A DNA stretch of 64,000 nucleotides, taken from assembly GCA_019638695.1 (NCBI GenBank), contig JAHBTG010000003.1, positions 1 through 64,000 of the forward strand, in the 5' to 3' direction. The position numbers and the translations under genes are program-made. The notes beneath the pieces were generated by a model. It ran no database searches and had not been told where the DNA came from. It saw only the letters and a program-made list of their open reading frames with translations. This DNA comes from Bacteroidota bacterium (GTDB taxonomy: Bacteria > Bacteroidota > Bacteroidia > J057 > JAJTIE01). Positions 27,182 to 33,882 of this stretch are shown one piece after another; the first letter of the stretch is position 1; each line of letters starts with the position of its first letter.

Positions 27182-28351
27182 ATGCGCCTTTGGCTCCTGT
27201 TTTTCTGGGCAAATACCCTACCCTTGCTGTCATCAGCCCAAAATACCTGCCTGGACAAGATCCCGGCCTGGCACAAGGAAGCACAGGCCGCCCGCCTGGA
27301 TAATCATGCCTCCCTGGCCACGGAACTGTATACACAGATTTATACCTGCGCCCGGCAAGCCCGGCAACCCGGCAACCCACAATGGCTGGGCTATGTGGAT
27401 GCCGCGCTTTTCCTGGGGGCAGAGGCCCTGCGGGCAGGCCAGCCCCAGCAGGCCGCCCACTGGATGGCGCCGCTGGCACAAATCCCGGCAGGAGACACTT
27501 TACTGCTGTCTTATGCGCAGTTGCTGCACAACCTGGCCGCCACGTATGAGCCCGGCAACCTGGCCGCAGCCGAGGCCCTCTACCTGCGTGCCCTGAACAT
27601 CAAGCTCAAAGTATTGCCTACCGAATGGGAAACCACCGTAGCCCAAACCTTCAACAACCTGGCAATGGTCTGTGTGCACCAGAACAAGCTGGATTCTGCG
27701 GAGTATTATATGATGCGCTTTGCAGGCATTACCATGCAGTTGCAGGGAGAGCGGTCATTCGCGGCGGCACAAGCTTACTATAGTATGACGAATGTGTACC
27801 TGGCCAACCACAAATGGACGGACGCCCATCAGGTAAGCACACTGGCACTGGAGACGCTGAATAACTACACTCCCCGGGGAGATACGCTGGCGCTGATCAC
27901 CCGCCTGGCCAACAACCATGCACTGGCCCTCATCCACCTGGAGAAGCCCCAGCAGGCAATGAAGGTCATTGCCCTGATGCTCAAGGACCTGGACGACCTG
28001 AAGGTGGTCCCCAATGCAGATTTCGTGTACCTCTATACGACGCTGGGCCGCAGTATGGAAGCACAGGAACTCTACCAGAAAGGGCTGGACTATTACCAAA
28101 TGGCCTGGGAAACCGCCCTGGCTACCGGGGTAACTACCGAACACCCCTGGCTGCGCTATAACCTGGCCCGCATGCACCGCCTGCTCCTGCAAGACGCACA
28201 GGCAGAGGCTTTGTTACGCCAGGCTGCCGCAGACAAAACACTGGCGCCAGCCGTAGTAACGGAATACAGGACCTACCTGGCAAAGGTCCTGCGGGAAAAC
28301 GGAAAAGAGAAAGAAGCGCAAAAAATAGAAAGAACTATAGATAAAAAATAA
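27182..28351 (+). CDS. Exported TPR-repeat protein
   Basis: 389 residues from the ATG at 27182, which gives a signal peptide (MRLWLLFFWANTLPLLSSA before QNT). The rest is alpha-helical repeats: LATELYTQIYTCA, AEALYLRALNIKLKVLP, AQTFNNLAMVCVHQNKLDSAEYYM, QAYYSMTNVYLANHKW, LYQKGLDYYQMAWETAL, LRYNLARMHRLLLQDAQAEALLRQAA. This fits seven or more TPR motifs, a protein-binding scaffold in the periplasm. No enzymatic or signalling domain is attached. The partner is unknown. It is divergent from the GT39 gene and followed by a CAP-domain gene. Confidence 0.75.
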   Translation: MRLWLLFFWANTLPLLSSAQNTCLDKIPAWHKEAQAARLDNHASLATELYTQIYTCARQARQPGNPQWLGYVDAALFLGAEALRAGQPQQAAHWMAPLAQIPAGDTLLLSYAQLLHNLAATYEPGNLAAAEALYLRALNIKLKVLPTEWETTVAQTFNNLAMVCVHQNKLDSAEYYMMRFAGITMQLQGERSFAAAQAYYSMTNVYLANHKWTDAHQVSTLALETLNNYTPRGDTLALITRLANNHALALIHLEKPQQAMKVIALMLKDLDDLKVVPNADFVYLYTTLGRSMEAQELYQKGLDYYQMAWETALATGVTTEHPWLRYNLARMHRLLLQDAQAEALLRQAAADKTLAPAVVTEYRTYLAKVLRENGKEKEAQKIERTIDKK

Positions 28352-28415
28352 TTTTACCCGCAGATATAATAAATTTTATCAAAAAAATATAAGGAATCGA
28401 GAAACATTTCATTTT

Positions 28416-28440
28416 CTACATGCGTACCTCAAACATGTAG
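28416..28440. repeat. Inverted repeat upstream of the CAP-domain gene
   Basis: Perfect 7-bp arms CTACATG and CATGTAG (28416-28422, 28434-28440) with an 11-nt spacer; a further CATGT follows at 28449. It may be a weak terminator of the TPR gene or an operator of the CAP gene, which starts 18 bp later. Confidence 0.4.
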
Positions 28441-28457
28441 TTTAATGACATGTTGAG

Positions 28458-29060
28458 ATGGGTACGCTGTTCTTTTCATTGTTTCTTGCGCTTATTGGAG
28501 ACCTGACTCCTACCCAACCGCCGGCACCGGCCGAGAAAGTGGCGGTGAGCTTTCACTTGGATAACATGGCGGCCTTTGACGCCCTGGCTTATCTGAATGA
28601 AATCCGCGAGCACCCCCATAGCTATGTAAACGAACTGGGAGTGGAGCTCCAGGGGGTGCCAGTCTATCTTTCTCGCCTGCGGGTGAACCCGGTATTGATG
28701 CAGGTGGCAGAACAAAAAGCGCTGGACATGGCGCAAAGGGACTACTTTGCACATGTAGACCCGGACGGAGTGGGCATTAATCTGCGCATGCATGAGGCCG
28801 GGTATGCCCTGCCGGAGCCCTGGCGGGATGAACCCCATGAAAACAACTTTGAGAGCCTGGCTGCCGGCTTGCCGGACGGCCGCCAGACCATCCGGGCGCT
28901 TATCGTAGACGATGGTGTACCGGGCTTACAGCACCGCAAGCATTTGCTGGGACTCACCCGCTTCTATGCCGGGTGCACAGATGTGGGCATTGCCTTTGTA
29001 CGCGCCAGAGGCACTGTCTTCCGCACGTATTGCTGCATTATCATCGCACGCCAGTATTAG
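28458..29060 (+). CDS. CAP-domain (SCP/PR-1) exported protein
   Basis: 200 residues. A hydrophobic N-terminus (MGTLFFSLFLALIGDL) is a likely signal peptide or anchor. The CAP core begins at about residue 40 (ALAYLNEIREHPHSYV) and contains the family motifs: QVAEQKALDMAQRDYFAHVDPDGVGINLRMHEAGY (His of the AHVDP motif), ENNFESLAAG, and HRKHLLGLTRFYAGCTDVGIAFV. Bacterial CAP proteins are extracytoplasmic and bind lipids or are of unknown function. It has a clear terminator. A second CAP gene lies at 33075-33767 on the other strand. Confidence 0.82.
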   Translation: MGTLFFSLFLALIGDLTPTQPPAPAEKVAVSFHLDNMAAFDALAYLNEIREHPHSYVNELGVELQGVPVYLSRLRVNPVLMQVAEQKALDMAQRDYFAHVDPDGVGINLRMHEAGYALPEPWRDEPHENNFESLAAGLPDGRQTIRALIVDDGVPGLQHRKHLLGLTRFYAGCTDVGIAFVRARGTVFRTYCCIIIARQY

Positions 29061-29074
29061 ACCCACCAGTATTA

Positions 29075-29103
29075 AACCTGAAGTGCAGGCACTTCGGGTT
29101 TTT
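29075..29103 (+). terminator. Terminator after the CAP-domain gene
   Basis: Stem AACC-GAAGTG / CACTTC-GGTT with loop CAGG and one T/G position unpaired or wobbling, then TTTT. It may also serve the phage-like operon that ends at 29122 from the other side, though the minus-strand T run is short. Confidence 0.75.
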
Positions 29104-29121
29104 ACCTAAACCTTGGCAGGA

Positions 29122-29529
29122 CTAGCACAGTTGCAGCGCACAACTGAATTCCAGCACATCTGTGATCTGGTGGTCATAAGCCGAGGCAAACCGGGTTTGC
29201 AGCAGCACCAGTTCCGTGCCGGCAGGACTGCGCCACCCGTGCAGGCCCTGAGCCAGGGAAGTCACCCGGTCAAAAGTAGCCAGGCGAGGCCCCGCCAGGT
29301 GACTGTCATCCAGCCGCTGCTGTACCAGGTGCACCCGCAGGCGGGCTGTGCTCCTCAGGTGCAAGCCACCGGCAGATTCCCACTGTACAGGTAACCACTC
29401 AACAAAGGCGGCAGGTGTATCAAACACCTGCTCTGCCTGAGGCTGGCCGGGCTGGCCGTTATAGCGATCTATATACACACACCCCAGTTCCTGCAAGCGT
29501 GTGGTCAGTTCCGTTAGGAGCGTGCGCAT
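29122..29529 (-). CDS. Phage structural-type small protein (tail/head-completion-like)
   Basis: 135 residues without a signal peptide. The general pattern, an N-terminal helix (RTLLTELTTRLQELGCVYIDRYNGQ), a middle beta part (AAFVEWLPVQWES, TARLRVHLVQQRL) and an end with ITDVLEFSCALQL, recalls a family of about 140-residue proteins in Mu-like prophages of Bacteroidota that are thought to be head-tail or tail-completion proteins. This assignment comes from recall of the pattern and is tentative. It is the last gene of a minus-strand operon with a Gam-like gene and overlaps its upstream neighbour by 16 bp. Confidence 0.5.
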   Translation of the reverse strand: MRTLLTELTTRLQELGCVYIDRYNGQPGQPQAEQVFDTPAAFVEWLPVQWESAGGLHLRSTARLRVHLVQQRLDDSHLAGPRLATFDRVTSLAQGLHGWRSPAGTELVLLQTRFASAYDHQITDVLEFSCALQLC

Positions 29530-29735
29530 GACAGCATTTCTTTATGAATGATGCGCTCCAGCGTGAGGGTAGCCAGGTGATACTCTTCGCTCAACCGGCG
29601 CAAGACTTCATCCATGCGCAGGCGGTCTTTTTCATAGAGCTCCCGAAAGCGCACGAAGATCTTTTCGTTGCGCCGCTGGGTCATCTCCTTGCGGCTGCTC
29701 AGGTGTTTGTAGGGAGGGGTCATGTGTAAATTCAT
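29514..29735 (-). CDS. Small helical phage-type protein
   Basis: 73 residues (or 69 from Met5). Almost all helical and charged: RRNEKIFVRFRELYEKDRLRMDEVLRRLSEEYHLATLTLERII. This RNEKI.-.RF..LY...R...D.VL..L...Y.L...T..RI pattern is one I associate with small proteins of Bacteroidota phages; the C-terminal half may be a helix-turn-helix. The role is unknown, perhaps a regulator. Start codon of the downstream gene lies inside this gene, so the two are translated from one message. Confidence 0.55.
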   Translation of the reverse strand: MNLHMTPPYKHLSSRKEMTQRRNEKIFVRFRELYEKDRLRMDEVLRRLSEEYHLATLTLERIIHKEMLSCARS

Positions 29736-29765
29736 TTTTTGTTTGAAAGATTAAGACAGGAGAGG

Positions 29766-30149
29766 CTAGACCTTGACGATGAACTGCGGTTCATGCACCA
29801 GCCGCACGCCCAGTTGCTCCAGGGCGCGGGCCGCCCGCTCGTCTGCCAGCGATTGCTGCACGCCGGAGAGGCTGGGCAACAGCCGCACACACTGCGGGAA
29901 CAGAGTATAGAATATTTCTATATCAAAGTCCTGGGGAAGTGCCAGTTCGGCACGCTGCACCCAAGCCAGCTTGCCATGTGTAAAAGTGCGGGTGCGCCGG
30001 GAGGCAAACCACTCGGGATGGCGGGCGGCCAGAGCTTCCAGTTCGCCGGAAAGCGCTTTAAGGGATTGCTCCGCCTGTTGTTTGACCTGGCGTTGTCCGC
30101 GATAAGCCTGGAGCAGGGTTTCTGCCTGGTTTTCATCAGAGAACTGCAT
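29766..30149 (-). CDS. Gam-like host-nuclease inhibitor (phage Mu Gam family)
   Basis: 127 residues. An N-terminal coiled coil (QAETLLQAYRGQRQVKQQAEQSLKALSGELEAL), then HPEWFASRRTRTFTHGKLAWVQRAEL, and a C-terminal part ending RLVHEPQFIVKV. This order (coiled coil, then a beta segment in which a Gly follows a basic stretch and is followed by R-x(2)-L) resembles Mu Gam, a Ku-like dimer that binds linear DNA ends and protects them from RecBCD. It is shorter than Mu Gam (174). In Mu-like phages Gam lies in the early operon controlled by the repressor, which agrees with the divergent S24 regulator here. Confidence 0.6.
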   Translation of the reverse strand: MQFSDENQAETLLQAYRGQRQVKQQAEQSLKALSGELEALAARHPEWFASRRTRTFTHGKLAWVQRAELALPQDFDIEIFYTLFPQCVRLLPSLSGVQQSLADERAARALEQLGVRLVHEPQFIVKV

Positions 30150-30227
30150 AAGAAAGTATGTTTGGGGAAAGAACGGGGTAGAAGCCTCTCCTGCCTGCAG
30201 GAAAGGGCTATAAGACTCCGGGAGGCA

Positions 30228-30431
30228 CTATGGAAGCTCTTCTGCAGTATCCCAGGAAGCGTCCTCATCCCATATACCCGGGGCAAGATCCTGCAGCATA
30301 TCCTGCATAGCAGCCATAAAAGCCGATTGCGGGTCGGGAGCCGGCTGAGGAGAACGGGTGGGATTCTGGGAAACAGAAGGGAGGTTTTCTGCACCTGAGT
30401 GCAAGGTAATTTGAGATTGTTTGACTTTCAT
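30228..30431 (-). CDS. Small proline-rich protein, first gene of the phage-like operon
   Basis: 67 residues from the ATG at 30431, which lies 26 nt after the predicted transcription start; an upstream in-frame start at 30491 would be inside the -33 element and is unlikely. The middle is Pro/Gln/Asn-rich (NPTRSPQPAPDPQ) and the end is acidic (GIWDEDASWDTAEELP). No family recognised. Its position corresponds to that of the small early (ner-like) gene of Mu-like phages, but no helix-turn-helix is visible. Confidence 0.5.
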   Translation of the reverse strand: MKVKQSQITLHSGAENLPSVSQNPTRSPQPAPDPQSAFMAAMQDMLQDLAPGIWDEDASWDTAEELP

Positions 30432-30460
30432 TACAAGGACATTTGATTGATTGATGAGAG

Positions 30461-30491
30461 CAAATCTATAGGCACCTTCTATATAAGTCAA
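30461..30491 (-). promoter_or_regulatory. Promoter of the phage-like operon
   Basis: Minus strand: -33 TTG (30491-30489), 20 bp, -7 TAGATTTG (30468-30461), both at ideal spacing. Predicted start about 30457, leader 26 nt. Confidence 0.75.
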
Positions 30492-30516
30492 GATTACATC
30501 TGAAAATATAGACTTG

Positions 30517-30567
30517 TTCGGTAATAAATCCGACCAATGCGGTCGACATTCTGGACGATTCGGTAAT
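30517..30567. promoter_or_regulatory. Candidate operator region of the S24 repressor
   Basis: Two direct copies of TTCGGTAAT (30517-30525 and 30559-30567) lie 42 bp apart, four helical turns. Between them is the palindrome CGACC-AATGC-GGTCG (30531-30545). The second copy overlaps a degraded -7 (TAATTTG, 30564-30570) of the repressor gene, so binding there would fit autorepression. Confidence 0.5.
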
Positions 30568-30599
30568 TTGCCTCTGTAATCTACAGGCCAAACAACCCT

Positions 30600-31328
30600 A
30601 TGAACGAAAGAGACCGTATCCGGCAGGTACGCCGTGCCCTGGGCTTAAGCCAGCAACAAATGGGCGAGTTGGTGGGCCTGAAACAAGGCAGTTACAGTGA
30701 TATGGAACGGGGCAAAGCTGCACCCGGACTAGCGCTGGTGCGTATACTCCTGGAGCAATTCCGGGTGAGCCCGCAGTTTATCCTCCTGGGTGAAGGCCCC
30801 ATGTTCTTGAACACCCAGCTGGCTCCTCCTGCAACCGGGTTGCGCACCTGTCCGCTGCTCGGCAGGGAAGACATGGCCCAATTCCTCCGGCTCCAGCAGA
30901 ACGAGGGCTGGCAACACCACCTGCCGCAACTGGCACTGCCGGGCCTGGGAGAAGATGCCAGCCACACCTGGATAGCCACGGAAGTCACCCAGGATAGCAT
31001 GACCCCTACATTGTACCCGGGAGACCTGGTGGTATGCCGTCTGCTGAGGCCACAGGAAACTATCCTGGACAACCGCATTTACATGATCATCCTCAAGGAT
31101 GGGGCATGGGCCATTAAACGGGTACTGAACCGGCTGGAGCGGGACGGCACCTTGTTGCTGAAAAGCGACAACCAAGGACACGCCACCTATTCCCTGCCGC
31201 GGTCTGCCATTGCCCAGGTACTGGCAGTACACCGCCGCCTGACGGCTAAACTTCAGGGGCCGGAGGACGTATATGACCGCCTCAATGCGCTGGAACAAGC
31301 GGTGTGGGACCTCCAGAAAAGATCCTGA
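30600..31328 (+). CDS. Phage-type repressor: XRE helix-turn-helix plus S24 peptidase domain
   Basis: 242 residues. HTH at residues 8-60 (VRRALGLSQQQMGELVGLKQGSYSDMERGK), linker, then an S24 domain with Ser133 in TQDSMTPTLYPGD and Lys173 in GAWAIKRVL, the pair used for self-cleavage in LexA and CI-type repressors. Unlike the regulator at 18236-19147, both catalytic residues are kept, so induction by RecA filaments is possible, although no clear Ala-Gly cleavage site is seen. A C-terminal helix (YDRLNALEQAVWDL) may dimerise. It is divergent from an operon with a Gam-like gene, as in lysogeny control regions. Confidence 0.8.
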   Translation: MNERDRIRQVRRALGLSQQQMGELVGLKQGSYSDMERGKAAPGLALVRILLEQFRVSPQFILLGEGPMFLNTQLAPPATGLRTCPLLGREDMAQFLRLQQNEGWQHHLPQLALPGLGEDASHTWIATEVTQDSMTPTLYPGDLVVCRLLRPQETILDNRIYMIILKDGAWAIKRVLNRLERDGTLLLKSDNQGHATYSLPRSAIAQVLAVHRRLTAKLQGPEDVYDRLNALEQAVWDLQKRS

Positions 31329-31348
31329 GCGTTGGATCTCAGGCAAAC

Positions 31349-31379
31349 TTGTATATCACTGGCGCTCAGGTTATATTTG
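31349..31379 (+). promoter_or_regulatory. Promoter of the cobalamin riboswitch transcript
   Basis: -33 TTG (31349-31351), exactly 20 bp, perfect -7 TATATTTG (31372-31379). Predicted start near 31383, about 20 nt before the riboswitch begins. Confidence 0.75.
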
Positions 31380-31400
31380 CAGCGGTTCTTTGCTTTTGTG

Positions 31401-31585
31401 CAACAGGTGTCTGAAAAAAGCCTTTTTTCAAAGGAAACTCAGATGAAAAGGGAATACCGGTGCAATACCGGAGCTGTGCCCGCAACTGTAACTGTCGTAG
31501 CGCTTTAGGCAATCAACCACTGCACCTGCAGAAGGTGTGGGAAGGAGCCTGAAGGAGGACAGGAGCCAGGAGACCTGCCTGTTTC
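31401..31585 (+). promoter_or_regulatory. Cobalamin (B12, AdoCbl) riboswitch
   Basis: All hallmarks are present in order: the 5' arm CAGGTGTC (31403-31412 region) that pairs with the 3' GACCTGCCTG, an A-rich linker, GGGAATACCGGTGCAATACCGG, GCCCGCAACTGTAA, CCACTG, GGGAAGG, and a complete B12 box AGCCAGGAGACCTGCC at 31564-31579. The orientation is plus, so the regulated gene is the secreted protein starting 167 nt downstream at 31752. Such switches normally turn expression off when cobalamin is plentiful. In Bacteroidota they usually precede btuB-type receptors, btuG-type surface lipoproteins or cobalamin synthesis genes; none of these is seen here. Confidence 0.93.
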
Positions 31586-31751
31586 ACTCAACAGTAACGG
31601 CCTTCGGGACCAATTGCCGCTGCTGGAAACTCCTCCTTTTTTCTTCCTGTAGCGATTTTTGTCTCAAGGGCTTGGGTCCCCATATTGACCCTGCAAGGGT
31701 GTGTATTCCGGCGTGGTGTATGTCCATCACAGTTCTGTTTACCTCACTCCT

Positions 31752-33062
31752 ATGCATACACCTGTTTTTTACTTCCTGCTCTGCTTCTGCTTCCCTTTCA
31801 CGGGTTTTGCGCAAAACCTGGTACCCAACCCCAGTTTTGAAGACTACCTCGGTACCACAGCCTGTGGCAGCGGTGGCCACACCTGGACCAGTTACACCAC
31901 AGGCGTGGGCTCCTGCACCGCGGGGAGCGGCACTTTTCAGCGCCTGCATTGCACGCTCAACGGAGGATGGTATGAGCCGGGCGGCGGCAGTACGGACGTC
32001 TATACCACCTGCAATTGTACTGCAACCGGCACGGGCACTTTCCGCTGCCAGGGCCAGAACACCCTTTTTGCCGGTGACGCCGTGCCTATGCAACAAGGTA
32101 GCGCCTGCATCTGGCTGCGCAATTATGGATTACAGGATTACCTGGCAGTACCGCTGAGCGCTCCCCTGGAGCAGGGGAAAACCTATGACATCAGTGTATG
32201 GCTGCGGCTGTCTCCTCGCGCGCGCTTTCAGCACGATGGCTTTGGCATCCTCTTTACCCCTGCGGTGTATACCTGGGGCTGGTGGAGCAGCGCGCCGGCC
32301 GGCGCAACGGACCCCAAGCCCCAGTTCCCTGCCACTCCCTTCATGCTGAGCGACGCCGGCCAGTGGGTGGAGGTTGCGGGCACCTATACCGTGCCCGCAG
32401 GCAGTGACCTGACCCACCTGACACTGGGTACCTGGAAGACCTATGCCTCGTTCTCCATCCCTGCCAACAGCCTGTTGCCTGATGCGTCCAGCAACGCCGA
32501 TGCCGATTACTTTGTAGACAACCTGTCTATCACAGAAGCCAGCATATTGTCTGCAGATGAGATCCGCCTGCATGGCATATCCACTACCGAAGGCCACTGG
32601 CTGAGCGCGTACTCTTCTACCGAATGGCTGCAAGTAGAACTGCAGCACAGCCATGACGGCCAGCAGTTTCAAACCCTGCTCAGCCAGCACTCGGTACCCG
32701 GGGACTACCTGCAACCGGCATCTGCCCTGGCGGCCGGAGGACATTATTACCGGCTGCGCTGCCTGGATTGGGAGGGTACTGCGCATTACTCACCAGTGGT
32801 ATTCCTGCGGGCGGGCAGTCCTGCACCCAGGCTCGTATCTTCTCAATTACCTGCCGCAGGCGGATGGGTATTGCAGCATGCCTTGCCCAATGCCCGGGCA
32901 CACCTGCTGGACCCGTTGGGGCGCCAACACGCCTTGCGCCAGGAATACCCCCAGGCAGGCAGTCTTCAGCTGGTGCCGCCAGGCGGTCTTTCCAGCGGGC
33001 TGTACTTTTTATCCTATGCAGATGCGGAGGGACAGGCTACCTACAGGGTATGGGTGCCATAA
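31752..33062 (+). CDS. T9SS-secreted protein with NPSFE-type beta-sandwich, under a B12 riboswitch
   Basis: 436 residues from the ATG at 31752 (signal peptide MHTPVFYFLLCFCFPFTGFA before QNL). Residues 22-265: a jelly-roll domain that starts NLVPNPSFEDY and ends GQWVEVAGTYTVPAG...ADYFVDNLSI, a fold often used for ligand or carbohydrate binding; it has about eight Cys clustered between residues 30 and 130 (GSC, LHC, TTCNC, FRC). Residues 280-355: the common pre-CTD module (QVELQHSHDGQQFQTLL, YYRLRCLDWEGTAHYSPVV). The last 75 residues look like a type A T9SS sorting tail (LSSGLYFLSYADAEGQATYRVWV). The riboswitch suggests a role in cobalamin acquisition or a B12-independent alternative; no B12-binding motif is recognised. 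Confidence 0.8.
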   Translation: MHTPVFYFLLCFCFPFTGFAQNLVPNPSFEDYLGTTACGSGGHTWTSYTTGVGSCTAGSGTFQRLHCTLNGGWYEPGGGSTDVYTTCNCTATGTGTFRCQGQNTLFAGDAVPMQQGSACIWLRNYGLQDYLAVPLSAPLEQGKTYDISVWLRLSPRARFQHDGFGILFTPAVYTWGWWSSAPAGATDPKPQFPATPFMLSDAGQWVEVAGTYTVPAGSDLTHLTLGTWKTYASFSIPANSLLPDASSNADADYFVDNLSITEASILSADEIRLHGISTTEGHWLSAYSSTEWLQVELQHSHDGQQFQTLLSQHSVPGDYLQPASALAAGGHYYRLRCLDWEGTAHYSPVVFLRAGSPAPRLVSSQLPAAGGWVLQHALPNARAHLLDPLGRQHALRQEYPQAGSLQLVPPGGLSSGLYFLSYADAEGQATYRVWVP

Positions 33063-33074
33063 CTCCCAAGTCCG

Positions 33075-33767
33075 TTACTTGCAGCGCTCTGCCGCACCCT
33101 GCGGGTCTGCACTGTCGCTAAACCACACACAGGCGCTGCCCTTATAGATACCAATGCCAATACTTTTCCATTGGTTATCTTTCCATATGCCTTCATTCAC
33201 GATTACCGTATTATGCCCGCTGCTTTTTTTCCAGGCATCCAGGGCAGCGCTGGCAGAACGCACATCTCCATACGAAGGGTTCCCCCCGCCATATGAGATC
33301 TCAAAGCCATAGCCGGTGAATTTGCCTGCGGTAATTTCCTTGGGCTTATCCCACATGCACTGCGCCTGTTTGTGGTCCCGGGTATAGCAGCATCCTTTCC
33401 AGGTGTCGCCTTTTGAGCTCCAGCTATGGGAGTTGCACGGTTCCTGATCGGGACGATAGGTGACCACATCACGGGCATGGGTCTGCGCTACCAGGGTGAG
33501 CGAATAAGAAAGCGGAATGCGGGGCAGGCCCTTGCTGCGGCGATAGTCCATGATCAGCTCATAAAGCTCCATTTCCATGGGAGACAAGCACACCTGGGTT
33601 TTATCCGAGTCTTCAAAGTCTGCCTCAGGGGAAAACGGGAGGGTGTGGGCTGGGGAAGACACTACGGGCGGTTCAGGTGGCCGCATGGCAGTACCGAACA
33701 ACGACACTAATAGAATGATCACTACCAGGAAAAAGAGCTGGCCATACACTTTCAATAGCTTTTTCAT
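33075..33767 (-). CDS. Membrane-anchored CAP-domain (SCP/PR-1) protein
   Basis: 230 residues from the ATG at 33767 (MKKLLKVYGQLFFLVVIILLVSLFG, an N-terminal membrane anchor or uncleaved signal); an in-frame start 33 bp upstream is less likely. After a Pro-rich linker comes a CAP domain from residue 65: MELYELIMDYRRSKGLPRIPLSYSLTLVAQTHARDV, CNSHSWSSKG, CCYTRDH, GYGFEISYGG, AALDAWKKSSGHNTVIVN, WKSIGIGIYKGSACVWF. Six Cys suggest disulfides, hence a periplasmic or surface location. It converges with the riboswitch-controlled gene (12 bp gap). Function unknown. Confidence 0.82.
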   Translation of the reverse strand: MKKLLKVYGQLFFLVVIILLVSLFGTAMRPPEPPVVSSPAHTLPFSPEADFEDSDKTQVCLSPMEMELYELIMDYRRSKGLPRIPLSYSLTLVAQTHARDVVTYRPDQEPCNSHSWSSKGDTWKGCCYTRDHKQAQCMWDKPKEITAGKFTGYGFEISYGGGNPSYGDVRSASAALDAWKKSSGHNTVIVNEGIWKDNQWKSIGIGIYKGSACVWFSDSADPQGAAERCK

Positions 33768-33882
33768 GAGAATTCGGAAGATGGATTTAACGCCATACAA
33801 GCAAAGGTTATACCAATCTGTCCGTCTTCAAGCGAATGATTACCCGAATTATCCGCATGTGCACAACAATAAGCCAAATGCC

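Noticed and set aside
30597-31328. Toxin-antitoxin system formed by the HTH protein and its divergent small genes
   Set aside because: The S24 domain with Ser/Lys and the Gam-like partner fit a phage control region better; no toxin fold is seen.
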